64,000 bases of DNA from Syngnathus acus (lineage: Eukaryota; Chordata; Actinopteri; Syngnathiformes; Syngnathidae). This document shows, in pieces, positions 1 through 12,700 of the stretch. The stretch is from contig NC_051088.1 of NCBI RefSeq assembly GCF_901709675.1, positions 13,371,693-13,435,692 of the forward strand. The letters run 5' to 3'. The notes beneath the pieces were generated by a model. The model was not told the DNA's origin and ran no database searches. It saw only the letters and a list, made by a program, of their open reading frames with translations. Numbering within the stretch: the first letter of the stretch is position 1; every line of letters starts with the position of its first letter. The position numbers and the translations under genes are program-made.

Positions 1-2012
1 CTTCAAGTTCAATGTACTGTTTGCACACATTGCCTGAAATTTGAACTGTATGATGCACATATACATGTTGCCACAAGATCTCAAAGGTAGCGACTACACT
101 TCCTATTTGATTTCTTTCTCCAATTACTCCTGACTGGGCGGCAAAAATTGCCCCACTCTGAACAATCTCCCGTGTACTTTCCCAGTTTAAACACACCTCC
201 TCTCGGGCCCCTTTGCTATCCCTGGACCAGGGCTATTTAAGCCCACTGCTCTAATTCTGAAAGTCCTGATCAGGCTGAGTGATGCACCTCCAACCCCCCC
301 ACCTCGCTCGCTCGCTCTCGCTGGATCAGTCACACTCACCAGCTTGTTCACACTCTCTCGGTTATTCCCCACCATGCGCCTACACACACGCATGCGCCTA
401 CACACACGCATACGCACGCACGCACACACGCAGGTGCTGTCCTACATGAATAGTGCACATTCAACATACGCACACACTCACGCAGAAACACACACGCAGG
501 TGCCATCGATCTTACTTGAGTGAATGGTGAACATTCATCCTTTGACATGCTTACAAAAACAAGATTTTGAGATGTTTGACAGCACTGTACATACTTAAGC
601 CTCAAGTCGACATCCAATGAATGTGTCTCACTCAAAGTTGCTGACACAGTTTCACGTACTCGCCCAGTAACTTGACAAACACACAGAGGAGAGGAAGTGG
701 TGCGCGGTGACACATACCTCGCCGGGTGCTTGAGCGTCTCTGCAACTGGAGAGGTTGCTCATTGGATCGGGTTGGCGGCAGTGGCGGGCATATAGAAATA
801 TCCACTTTGTATCTTCTTCCTCGCTACTGCTCAGCCTTTCCTCTATTCATCCAGTCCCTGCCTCTCCTTCTTTTCACTCTCTAAACGCCTCTTTGCTCCC
901 TCCCTCCCTCCCTCCCTCGCTCCCGCTCCCTCTCTCACTTTCTAGCGCTCTGTCATAGCATTCTCTTTCCCCGGCTCGCTTGATCTCACCACCGCACGCA
1001 CCCCTCCTCTCTTCCCTTCTTCCTTGACAAGTGCTCCCTGACACTCGCTAACTTTTTTCCCTCCCCATACCTGCAATAGAGTGTATAATTATAGAAAGCT
1101 CAGTGGTAATGCAGTCAGGCTCATTGCATTGACGCTCATGTTTGGCAGACGGCCCGGTGGCTTGGCTCATTAACCTCCCTTGAGCAGAATGCAGAATGGA
1201 CCGGCCCTGTGGCTCTTGCTATTTGTTGCAACACCTCAGCCTCTTAGGCTCATCGGCCAATCCCGGGCCAGGAGAGATGAAGGCAAAGGTGCGCCTGCTT
1301 AGACTCGGAGCACTCTACCAGTATGGGAGAACAAGTTGCAGCAGGTGCAATGTCAAGGTTAGGAGTCATCACAGTCACGACAGAGGCGACGCGTTTCTCT
1401 TGGGCCAAATTGCTGGCACATACTGTAGTGGCTTCATGTTCTTCTCTTTGATACCGAGATGAACTTATTGTGAAACCAGGGTGAAAGAATGTCCTACATT
1501 ACAAGTCATGCACTTCCCAGTATCGAATTCACGTGTACAACTGTTTACGCAACATTTAAAAAAACATTATTGAGGCGGCTTTTTCTACATCCACTGTACC
1601 TTGTGCAAAATATGATTAAATTACCTGTCTAATTTTATAATTTATTAAAAAGATACCGTCACAACACGTCCATGACCGTTGTCATCGGTTCTGGAAGTGA
1701 GTGTACAATCCAGTCCAGGCCAGGCCAGGTCAGACCAGGCCAGGTTAGGTCACATAAGTAGCTTACGGTGCCAAGAATCCAGCCACCGATTCAATTAGAA
1801 TATTTATTTGACAAGACACATCATTGATTTTGGATAGTGCCATTGTCTCTTCAAACAAAGTTCCATGTTATAATTTACAGAATAAATTGATACATATTTT
1901 CCCCACTCTTCCGACACAGAAAAAAATGGATTTGTCAATTCTACATTTTGTCAAGTGGTTGCACAAAACCAAATCAGTTAGATCCAAATGCATTTTTTTA
2001 AGTAAAGCATAA

Positions 2013-2170
2013 TCCATCCATCCATCCATCCATCCATCCATCCATCCATCCATCCATCCATCCATCCATCCATCCATCCATCCATCCATCCATCCATCCA
2101 TCCATCCATCCATCCATCCATCCATCCATCCATCCATCCATCCATCCATCCATCCATCCATCCATCCATC
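2013..2170. repeat. (ATCC)n microsatellite, about 39 units
   Basis: Appears uninterrupted over about 158 bases. Reads as (GGAT)n on minus. The minus-strand GWMD-repeat open frame is a by-product. May have grown from a SINE/LINE (ATGG)n tail. Confidence 0.95.
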
Positions 2171-2980
2171 TGATTCATTTTTAATGTGATTTTCCCTCCA
2201 AAATTGGGATGACTGCACCCTCCAAAAAACAGTTGTGTAAATCAAAACACGATGAGTCCCAATTTTCAAAGATTTTTGAAAATCACAAATGAGGACAGGA
2301 GGAACAAGAATAGCCATATCATTGCAACGTTACCATTTATGATATGAACAACATATTTGGGTTCTTGACTATCAATTTTTTTTTTTTTTTTTTTTACAAG
2401 CATCATGTGAAAATGTCTACTTTAGTGAGTTGGACTGCAAAGCAGGAAGCAGATTGTGATCAAACAAGAGTAGGATGGTGTGACTAGACAGCACTCAGCA
2501 CTCAGATCACATGTTGGCGTACACACGCGCGTGAGTGAGTTCACATGCGCACATGTGCTCTTGTGATGATTTGGCGCCTCATCGGACAAACGTTTTGGTA
2601 TCATTTCCTCCCTCCTTCTTTCTCTCCCATTTTCACTTCTGCAATCGCACTACAACGCCCTAATCGCACACGAATGGGAATAGAAATGGGGGAACGTCGT
2701 TGTCCAAACATTTCTCCACATTTCTTAATGAAATACAAAACAAATGAGCTCCAAGTACAGAACAGTCACAAAATTGATATTTCTGCTTATGGTGGAACAT
2801 GGTGGGGTTCGAATTCTTTAGGTAGGCTAATATCAGCAAAATATAAAATTTATATTTCAAGTAATATTTTGATTACCAGGCACAGCAATGTGAATTGACA
2901 AAATTGGTCAGGTCACATGTTCAAGGCCACTGGTGGGTAACAGAGATTTTCTGGTAACCCGGCTGCCGGAAAATTTTTAC

Positions 2981-3191
2981 AGTGTACACTGAAGAAATAT
3001 GTGTTCAATTTACTTTTAATTTTGTCAAGTGGTTGCACAAAAAGAAAATCACCAGGATCAGATGATTGTTTTTAATAGCCATATAGTTGACTTAAAAATA
3101 TATATCTGCAACCGGATGATGTTATTTTGTGCAACCACTTGAAATAAAATCAAGTAAATTCAACAAAAAACGTTTTTTCAGTATACTCTGT
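2981..3191. mobile_element. Palindromic MITE, long inverted arms
   Basis: The left arm (AGTGTACACTGAAGAAATAT ... TTTGTCAAGTGGTTGCACAA) is mirrored by the right arm (TTGTGCAACCACTTGAAATA ... TTTTTTCAGTATACT). A partial extra copy of one arm (TTTTGTCAAGTGGTTGCACA) is at about 1945-1970. Non-coding DNA transposon derivative, superfamily not assigned. Confidence 0.6.
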
Positions 3192-4081
3192 GATAACAAC
3201 ATGCTTTTTTAATGAATGCAAAGTGTGACCAGGTTAAATAGGCAGCATAAAAACGCCCCAAAGAAAGACACTTTTTGTTTAGTCCCATGGAGCTCGCTGA
3301 TGTCTAAAACTACTCGTCATTAATAAAAATACAACAACAATAGAGGGTAGCTCCAAAATTGCCTGCTGACAATACCGCCTTTCTCCTAGCCAAGAATTGG
3401 GTATTTGTTAGTATAAACAGAATGACAAAGTGAGAAACCGAAGAGAGCCAAAATCTGAAAGCACGAGCCAGAACACACGCGCTCAGCAGTGACAGAGATC
3501 ATTTCCCAACTTTTGTGATCCCTCTCAGTATGCACTTCCACACCTCTCCAAACTACAACCACAAAAATAAACACTACCTCTCCGATCGTATTGAAACTGA
3601 TCATTGCTAGCATAATTATTCTCATCGTCGTTAAAGCAGATTTTACAATTAAACAATTAATCATTAATTGTGTGAGCAATGAACCAAATCCAGTGTCTGG
3701 TGAGAGTCACAGTGCATGCATGCATGTGCGTGTGACTCAGCCCGTGTCAGTTACTCCTCTCTAAAGTGTCCTTTCCTTTTTTACTTCACACCTCTCTAGT
3801 TTGCTATTTTGGCTGCGTGTTTGCAGAACCAGTAGTATCCAGTACATCACGCACGCACACATACAGTTGCTCACTACAACATGCAAAGCCCATTGGGAGC
3901 ATTGTGGCATCGCTCAGGGGCAACGTGCATTTTTTATAGCGTGCTGCTAAAATGGCTGATCGGAGTGAACGCACAGGAAGGGCCAGGGTTACTCGCAAAG
4001 TGAAAAATATCGTATTGCATAAAGACGGTGAAAGGACCTGACCATGTAAACGCAGCAGAAGAGCTCTACCACAAATTCTAC

Positions 4082-4310
4082 ACACACACGCACGCACGCA
4101 CACACGCACACGCACGCACACGCACACACACACACATAGTGATGTCCTAATAGTGTCGGGCAAGGGTAGAGAAACTGGAGCTGAGACAGATTGCTGACTC
4201 AGGGAACAAACGTGTGTGTGTGCGTGTGTGTACGTGTGTATATGTGTGTGTGTGTGTGTGCGTGCGTGTGTGCGTGAGAGAGAGCGAGGGAGCAAGAGAG
4301 AGAGAGTGAA
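4082..4310. repeat. CA/TG and AG simple repeats
   Basis: CA-rich 4082-4136, TG-rich 4213-4275, then AG-rich to 4320. Low-complexity DNA; open frames crossing it are not genes. Confidence 0.9.
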
Positions 4311-4441
4311 TGAAAGAGAGAATATTCTGCTCACTGAGGCCTCATGACTTTCCTCAGCAGACTAGTGTGTCCTGACCACCACTATTGGCATTTCAAATCC
4401 TGTTTCCCAATAAGAAAACCAAAACGGTCTGACTTTGGAAA

Positions 4442-5541
4442 TACCGTAATTCCCGGACTATAAACCGCTACTTTTTGCTCAAGTTTTGAACCCTGCGTCC
4501 GGTGCGGCGTATCTATGGATTTTTCGTGATTTTTGTGATGACTTGATCACTTATACACTCTTAAAAAGGCTGTTATGCGGCACTGCCTTGCTGGGCGGAG
4601 GGATATGTGACATGATCACTGGGGAGAAGAGTGGTGTGTTGATGGCATGTCCATCCGCCAGGCAAATAGTGCCGTATAACTGACACAAAGAAGAGACAGA
4701 ACGAGATCAAGACGGACATTACTGAAGAAAGGAAGCTTTTATACACAAACCCTCATTTTGGGGGACAAAAGAAATGCATATGATGCCAATTTTAAGTTAA
4801 AGGCAGTCGATTTGGCTCGTAGCTTGCACTGTAGAAGTTTCTTCCAGTCACTAGGGGGCACTGGGCAATTGTTGATGACATCTTGGTGCGTCACCCTTTT
4901 CTTTCTTTATTTCCTGGTCATGTCTACTCTGGAGCTATACTTGTAGCTCGCTAGTTTCATGTAACTTGGCGCTTTGTGCGTGAATAAAATTAGCATGAAC
5001 AGACCCTCATCATGGAAATTGCTCAAAGAAATGCATAAAAGCGACAACGAAAGCGAGACTGAGAAAGTGTGTGGCGAAGTATATCTGACACTATTCCAAT
5101 CGGACACTGAGGAGGAAGACTTCGATGGTTTCAGTGCACAGGAGGAAGATGAAACGGCTCTCAGTGACTTTTACTGGTATATTTTTCTTAACCAGCCCTG
5201 TTAGACTGTGCTACCGTGTTGCTGCTTTGTTACCGCCGCGTCTCAGTGACTTTCACCAGTAGTTTTTTTTATCCAGCTTGATTAGAGCTGTGTTACTTCC
5301 GTGTTGCTGCGGTATTACTGCCGCGTCACAGGCAGTGTTTGGAAAGAAATGTTAAGGTATATTATTAAAACTTTAAAAAGGCTTTCTGTGTACTGTCTTT
5401 TTTTTTGTAAATAACTCGCGTGCACATGTGGCTTTTAGTACAGTGCGGCTTATTTATGAAAAAAAAAACCCAAGATTTTCCCCTAATTTTTGCTCGTGCG
5501 CCTTATAATCAGGTGAGTCTTATAGTCCAGAAATTACGGTA
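4442..5541. mobile_element. Internally deleted pogo-like DNA transposon, 1.1 kb
   Basis: The ends are imperfect inverted repeats: TACCGTAATTCCCGGACTAT on the left, and the complement of TATAGTCCAGAAATTACGGT plus TA on the right. TA lies at both edges, as expected for pogo/Tc1-type insertion. Inside, 4758-4830 starts with GDKRNAYDANFKLKAVDLA, the start of a pogo-type helix-turn-helix transposase. 4974-5204 ends in an acidic tail (SDTEEEDFDGFSAQEEDE) typical of the transposase C-terminus. The catalytic DDE core is missing. Confidence 0.72.
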
Positions 5542-7436
5542 ATTCACTTGAGAAAATGGAGAAATAAGATTTTTCTTATTAACTGCTGTTTGATGGTAAG
5601 CAAACACTCGTGGCCAGCCCCTTTACACGTCACGGTTTTCACACTGCCTGCTCATGTAGTCCTATGGCAAGTTGGAAACTGCCTTGCTCGTCGTTCTGTC
5701 TGCTAATTCTTCATTTTAAGAAAAACATGCCGCACATACTGTATGTACTCACTACATTGAGTGAAACCTCGACAGAGTCAAACAATTTAAAATGAGTAAT
5801 TCACTCTAGTTCTCATTAACAATAAATAAAATAATGATATAATAATGATGGCAGCAATAAGTACTGTAATCCTGTAATGTCAGTAAGCTCACCCGCTGTT
5901 GTAATGTTGTGACCACACAATCTTGAAAAACAAAACAAAACAAAAAAAAGGATTTGGATAAAAAAAAAAAAAAAATACAGGACTCATATTACAGAGCTCA
6001 GCATTTAAACTTCAACAAGTAAATGACCTTGACTTAACTTCTAAATCCACTCATTGATAGCTTCTATTACTTTTGATAGTAGCAGGGCCGGTTAGATATT
6101 CTTTGCCATTCATGCTACATATACATTCATAAGAAGGTATGTACATTGCATACTTCCCAAGCTTTCAAATTTCTATTCTGGCTTTTACACATGACCATCC
6201 TGCCAGGAGCCAAAGCGTCAAATACAAGCATAGTTTCGTTGCGATTAAAGGGAGAAGTGAGTACAAGCTCGTAAACAATGACCATTGCATAACAGTGACC
6301 GTCCGAAGAACATCAAGTCAGCAAGATTGAAGCGACTTTGGTTTAAATTTCTGCTTCTTCCTTTCGCTTCCTTTTGTTGCCACGTCTTTCCTTCATCATT
6401 GCTTGTACGCGCCGCCTCCAGCTAAAAATACTTGCTGCCCTGTCACTATAACAGATCACCTCCAGAAGAGATCTGCTACCAGCTACGATCGGCGTTTGAT
6501 GGGGCAACAGCAACACTTGGCGCATGCACACGCGTGCACCCACACATGCCATACACCTCAGATAATAATGTTATTAGATAAGCATTTGTAAATGTTAAGC
6601 GAACGCATCAAGCGTGTTTATATGTGCGCGTTAGACAAACAGGTGCAGCTGGCCAAGCTGCTGGTAGGCCAACAGCGTTGGCGTAGTCAATGTGTGAGGT
6701 CGATGCATTACACGCAGGCATTCTATCCAACATAGCAGCTATATTGTTTTCCAAGACTGCTCTGTGGTGTGATGGAGACAAAGGGAATAGTCTACATGCG
6801 TTTGTGTGAAATGTCTTTCTATGCAGGTGGGAGTTAGATAAATAGTGGGAGTTGACGGGCAACTCTGGCGAGTGGTCAGGAAATGAAATAAACAACAACT
6901 TCTCACTCTTGTTTTCACACTTGATGTGCCTCTCGACTGAGTCTCTCGGTGACAGCGGAAGGTGTCACTGTTTGATGGGTCGGAGGTTTTTTTTTGTCTG
7001 CTGTTCCCATGGTTACATTGACCAATGATAACCTGCAGACTGGAGGTGAAGCTGTCATTTAGAACAGGTCAAAAGGTGTATAAGGTTTGATGTACTGCTA
7101 TGTGCGCAGGTCAGTCTCTTAATTATCTGCATTTGGAACACAAGCAGGAGGATTCCAAAATATATAACGGCAAAAAAAACAAACACTTTTTGCAGAATTG
7201 GGACGTTGTCTGCTACGTCGTCGACTTGCACCACTGTTGGATCATCAAAGTCAACAAACATGGCGACACCGCTTGTTTTAACAGTTTTTCTGCTTAAAAT
7301 GGTTCGAAAATTGAAAAGTAGTAGAAAAGTACAAATTTAGGCTCAGACTACCAATCAATGGAAGCGGTTGTTCCCATTTTGCACTATTTGCGCCCCTTTC
7401 AATATCTGCAGAGCATGCGCAATAGGTCACTAACGT

Positions 7437-7745
7437 ACAGCAACTACACTAGGACAACATACAAAACCCTAAACCTACTTCGAAACCCAAACTCACGTTT
7501 GAAGCCCTATATCTGAACCCTAATATTAGTTAAAACCCTACTAGGAAACTTTCATTTGAATCCCTACTACTAATCAATAACCCCAACCCTCATTCTGAAA
7601 TGCTAACACTAGTTTAAACCCCTAACTTTAGTTTAAAACCCTACTTCAAAACCCTAACCTTAGTTCAAAACCTTGACTTCAGTTTGAAACCCTACTGCGA
7701 AACTTAACCAATAACCCTAACCCCTATCCTAACCCTAACTTTACA
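7437..7745. repeat. Degenerate AACCCTAA-type tandem repeat
   Basis: Many loosely spaced AAACCCTA, AACCCTAA and CCCTAACC units, with units such as AGTTTAAAACCCTA about 20-30 bases apart. Resembles a decayed telomere-like or low-complexity satellite rather than true telomere. Confidence 0.6.
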
Positions 7746-9180
7746 CTTTAAAACACACTGTTTTGGCACAGGTACAGGGATTTACGCTGCTATTTTTGAT
7801 TATTTCAGCAAATGATTATTTAGTGTTGGTAGAATCACCTTGAAATTGTGCAAGCCAGGCGCGTGAATATGCCCCGTGGTGAGCACTCTATTTCTCTTGT
7901 TGTTGTGTTGAGAATGACAAGAATCCTGCCTGCAACTTGATGTGATGATTGCAGTACATTTCATTTGTTGTTCTTACTCCTACGTTTTGATGAGTCGAAA
8001 CACCCCTGCATGCTTTGTCTCATCATGTTGTTTCAAATTGTAAATCTTAAGCACATCTATAGGCTCCTGGCACTCTAAGTACATTGATTTTGCACTTGAA
8101 GGGATAATGAATACAATTTATTCACTCCATTCTTCTTTGAATTGCTTGTTCTATTACCAGCCAACTTGAAACATGCCATTTTTACGCAATCTAGACTCGT
8201 ACAGCTGAAAGTGCCAACAATATGCCAACTGCTCCAAAATCAAAAGTGACATTTAAAAATTGCAGCTGTAGCAGTGAACTGTGAGTGGCACAGTAGCAGG
8301 ATGACTATGTATTGTTGGCATGGCGATAAGTACCCGTGTACACACGCTGACCCCACTAACACACATAGTAGAAGAAAAGAGCTGAGACAATATGCTTGAT
8401 TTTCGGGCACAGCCACACATAGAAGGCGGGCCCCCTGAATAAATCTAAATCTAAATCCATACAAAAGCCTCCTGAGATGCTCAATTTTATATTAAATAAT
8501 ATCAAAATGTTTTGTTAAGCTATTTGTTCACTTTCCAAGACTCTCAAATAAATGATTTGCCTAACTTGTTTACAATAAGCCAGCCTTGTGTTTTTATGCT
8601 GTATGTGCACGCAATATAGCCCAAACTACCTGTATTTTCTGACGTCTCATTACCAGAGTGACATTTGTGCTGTCCTGTCGAGCCATCTGGATGCGTCCCA
8701 CACATGTGAGAGAAACCAGCCTGGGTTTAGATCTGACTCACATCAAACAGCCTCTCTGCCCACACCCGCCTGCACGGGTAAACACATAAACGTTTAATAA
8801 AGATGGCCCAGAAAGAGTTGTTTCCAATATGTGACATTTAAAAATCTAGGCAGGTGACAAAGAGATTGAGACAAATGTTGACAGAAGCTATTCTCAACAA
8901 CATACTCTCCAATTAAATGATAGCAGCTGATTGAAAACAGCCTGCAAATCTTGCGGTGAAGTCGGCAAGTTGAAATATCACCGTGTTGGTCGGGGAAAGT
9001 CCCCAAAGTGGAAAATGAAATGAAAAGCACTGCTTAGAACTTCATTGTCAAAATAAAAGATGGTCTCTTCTTTGCTAAGATGCTAGACTAATATTGTACA
9101 AGCAAGATTATTTATTTATTCTACTGTTAATGAATAAAAAAACTGCACACAACAATACAAAAAAATCAACACACAAAAAG

Positions 9181-9300
9181 CTAGTGTGTCTGCCTCGCAG
9201 TCAAGTTGTACTGGGCTCGACTTTCCACACAGAACTCCCTGTTTAGTGTTTGCGAGTTGTTGTATCGTCAGGTTAAATGAGAAGTCTAAATCAATTCTCG
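9181..9300 (+). repeat. Possible decayed tRNA-derived SINE head
   Basis: AGTGTGTCTGCCTCGCAGTC and ACTGGGCTCGACTTTCCACA loosely follow the tRNA-like head of fish SINEs, and GAAGTCTAAATCAATTCT a later part. Poorly conserved. Confidence 0.35.
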
Positions 9301-9540
9301 CTCAAACATCAGCTGTAATTCTCTCTGGCTCTATCAGACGCTGTTTGTAAAGTGGCCCACAAGGAAAAGTGCTAAAATGGAGGGGTGATTGTTTTTAGCT
9401 TTACTATGCAATATTCTTGCTATTGATTTTTGTTTTGTTATTCATAATGCCATTTGATTATGACCATTACTACTGTTATTAGAACAATGACCCCATTCAA
9501 AAACACATGAAATCAACAGGATTTTGCTTAAACAGTTCCG

Positions 9541-9747
9541 TGATGGGAAAATGAAGCTTCAAATGTGCTTCATAAACCAATAGTTGTATTTTTTGACTAC
9601 TCAGAGTGGTACTGTTGATTTAAAAAAGGGCTTTAAGAAATGTAAAGTTAGTGTGCTTTCAGTTCAATGTTGAACAGAGAGTACCATCTTGAGCATTCAA
9701 AAAATATAACAACTGCTTCATGAAGCAAATTTGAAACTTCATTTTGG
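9541..9747. mobile_element. MITE with GAAGCTTCAAAT-type inverted ends (copy 1)
   Basis: Left end TGATGGGAAAATGAAGCTTC. The right end is the near complement (CAAATTTGAAACTTCATTTT). Two related copies are at 33905-34065 and 20985-21125. The core contains a CTTTAAG/GGCACT-type segment shared with them. Confidence 0.6.
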
Positions 9748-12700
9748 AGTGTTTATTAAACACTCCACAATTCATTGAAGTTTGAAAAAGACTGAAAAAT
9801 TTAAGCTTGACTTGGTGACATGAATCAATTGAAAAAAACTCCTCATGTATCCAGCCCACTTATGTCAGGTATATTCAAGAATTAAAGAGGCTTCTAAAAC
9901 ACTGCATCTAAAACAATTGAATATTCAGATTTCAGAGCGAGCAGTGACATGCTGAGAGGATGCTATGAATGTCTCTCGACATTTATGAGGAGACCAAATA
10001 CAGTTTCGCTATGAGTGAGTCAGCGCAGTTTAAAAAACAAAAAAAACAAAAAAAAAACATAAGCGTACAAACCCGCTTCCCTTGCGTGGGTCTGTAAATT
10101 TACCATGCTGAATAAATGCTCCTGGTGTGGAGCATGATGCATGTACCCTGTTGGTGTCATTGCTTTACCCTCTGCTGGGAATTCCGGCCTTGAGAGCCAG
10201 GCCGAACAAATGTCCATGTTCATGCAGGTACTGGAGTTGAATGTCACTGCCACGTTCACTGACATGCTAAAGCTCTCCTGCATGCAAGGTTTCTCTTTAT
10301 TCTCCTTCATCTCTCTCTCTCTCTCTCTCTCTCGCTCACTCTCCCTCGTTCTCGCTCGCTCTCTCTCTCACCCCCCCACACTTCTCTCATCTATATTTGA
10401 TTGCTCCCACTGTACCAACTTCATTTGCTTTCTGTGAATTATGAATGAGGCACAGAGTGGAGGCGCTTTTTCCTCTCCGCTGGTTTGATCCCCGATTAGC
10501 AGCGAACAGTGTTATCTGCACTATTCGTGAGCAGGCATTATGCTTCCGATGTGTGCCACGCGGTGAAGAAACCATGCCATCAAGCACTCTGCCTCACTCA
10601 GAGGAGGAATGAGAGCGTGGAAATAAATGTGTTCATTAGCATTCTTTAAAGCAAAGACAAGCATTTTATATTACACGCCCACGGCACACCTGCCAATTTG
10701 GTGATAGAAACTAGACTAGGATTTAGACTGTCTAAAAGCAGGTCTAAATTGTGGTGCAGGAGTTGTAATACAATTTTGTTTGATTTGGGCAAGGCACAGG
10801 CTCACAGATTCTTTGCTCTGCTGGTATGTGTGGTGGATGTCATCATATTTCACTCATAGGAAGCAATTCGTCAAATATTTTTTTTACCCATCATTAGTTT
10901 AATCTTTTTTTTACAATTATTACTTTAATCTTTAATAGACAAATGTATTTTTACTGTTATTATTTTCATCTTTTTTTTAAAAAATATTATTAACTATTAT
11001 TAACTGCGGCACCACTGATGTGTGTGTGTTGGGTCATACAGACGCCTGACATTGAAATCAGTTTCTAAGTGCTCACTTGGCAACGTTACATCCTCCGCAA
11101 ATGAAGATCTCCTGCAAGGACTCCAGTGTGTCCATCATACTTTCATTTGCCTCCCCCGCGCGGAATTCAAAATGAACAAGGGGAGCCGCTTCAATTGCTT
11201 GCCAATCAAGTCGCCTGTGTTCACTCTCACAACGACACAAACGACCATTTCTATCTGATAGTGTCTACGGATACACCAAAAGAAAGAAAACGCCATCCAT
11301 ACGAGGTATATTTTGTGCTACACTTCTGCTGAGCACAAAACGAAGGACCTTGTCGCATGACAATGAACCCGATGACACACAAAAGGGTGCATATATTGTA
11401 CTTTGCTCCAAATCTCAAATCCACATACACAGAAACAAATCTTAACCAGGGCGGAATGCATGTTTTGATGTGCATGCCATGCGATGCACATGACCTGCTC
11501 TGCACAGCTCAATGGACTTTTCAAGCCAACACGCACACTCGCTCACACTCAGCTCAGACTTTGCCAAGATTATTAATAGCGTGTTGCAGTCTTGCAATGC
11601 GCCCGGGAAGTGCAAGGCAAGCAGTACAAAAACTCAAAGGATGACGTTGGGGTTTTTGGGGTGGGGGTAAGGTTACATCATCACATGTGTCACACACAAT
11701 TCCTGGAAAAGCAAAGCTGACACGAGTGTCGTCCTCATTTACTATGCCAACCTCACACACACGAGCCATTCATGAAAACATTGAGATTTGCTGACACAGA
11801 CATTGCACACAAACAGATAAAAGAGACACATTGTTAGCAGTCTGCCTTTGGACAATGTTTCATCTAACAGAAGGGTCTCGGTGTGGGCAACAGAGTGCTG
11901 ATGACACAAAAGCTGTTCAACTTTTTGCTGCCTGATGGAATGGGAGTGTGTGTATTTGGAAAGACCATCGTGGCACTGGCAAGCACGCTAGTGAGAATTT
12001 GGAGGATGTGAAGTGAGGACGGCGTCTCCAACTGGATCGCAGGTGTGAAAAGCAACAACATCCTCTTTCTTTTCTCTTTTCCTTCCTGCCACCTCCTCCT
12101 CCCGCCTGCCTCTTTTGCTGGCCTCATCTAATAGATAAACGAGACAGGCCTAACACAGAGAGAGTCCCTGGGTGTCTGAAACGTTTGTGTTATCGAGACT
12201 GTCTGAGTCAGAACGAGTCTTGAACTGCAGAGGTAGCGACACAAAAGCACGGTTCTAAAGAGAGACCAGAATGGACAGGAGGGGAGGGGTTGAGAAAAGA
12301 CTTAGACACACGAGTGCATGAGAATGAGCGTTGTACAGCAGGGAGTTGATGGAGATGGAGGAAGCTGCAGAGAACAGACGAGCACGAAAGAGAGAGTGTG
12401 TGAGTGAAATAGAGGGAGAGAGGAGGGGTAGGGTGTAAACAGCAGAGGGTTCACTGAGTTCGGCGCGCCGTCGCTCTGAGAGATGGGCATCAGAAATGGA
12501 AGCCCAGGAGGCTGTATAGTGCTGCGTGACTCACGTACTCAAACATACATTCACTTTTATGGTACATATGCACGCAGCCGCTCCGCCATAAGAAACGTTT
12601 CAACGCCGTTGAACCATTAAACATGTCCCAGGAGAACATTTGACTCCTTACAGAAAATGGGGCTTGTCTTTTTTTTTTTTTCTTTTTCATTATCACCATT

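Larger units (their letters stand above)
1..4441. other. No gene seen; low-complexity DNA
   Basis: Contains CA/CGCA-rich DNA (380-500), CTCC-rich DNA (895-930), a CCAGGCCAGG stretch (1710-1745), the ATCC microsatellite, the MITE at 2981 and a T-run at 2378-2396. If dtnbp1 extends further left, this is its intron. No exon was recognised. Confidence 0.5.

Noticed and set aside
1868-2317. 149-residue minus-strand frame rich in a GWMD repeat
   Set aside because: It is only the translation of the ATCC microsatellite with short random flanks.
2790-2820. tRNA-like B-box GGGGTTCGAATTC
   Set aside because: No A-box or cloverleaf can be drawn around it.
3804-4334. 176-residue minus-strand frame
   Set aside because: Driven by CA/TG and AG repeats; no domain or splice context.
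7437-7745. Chromosome-end telomere
   Set aside because: Units are irregular and unique DNA continues on both sides.
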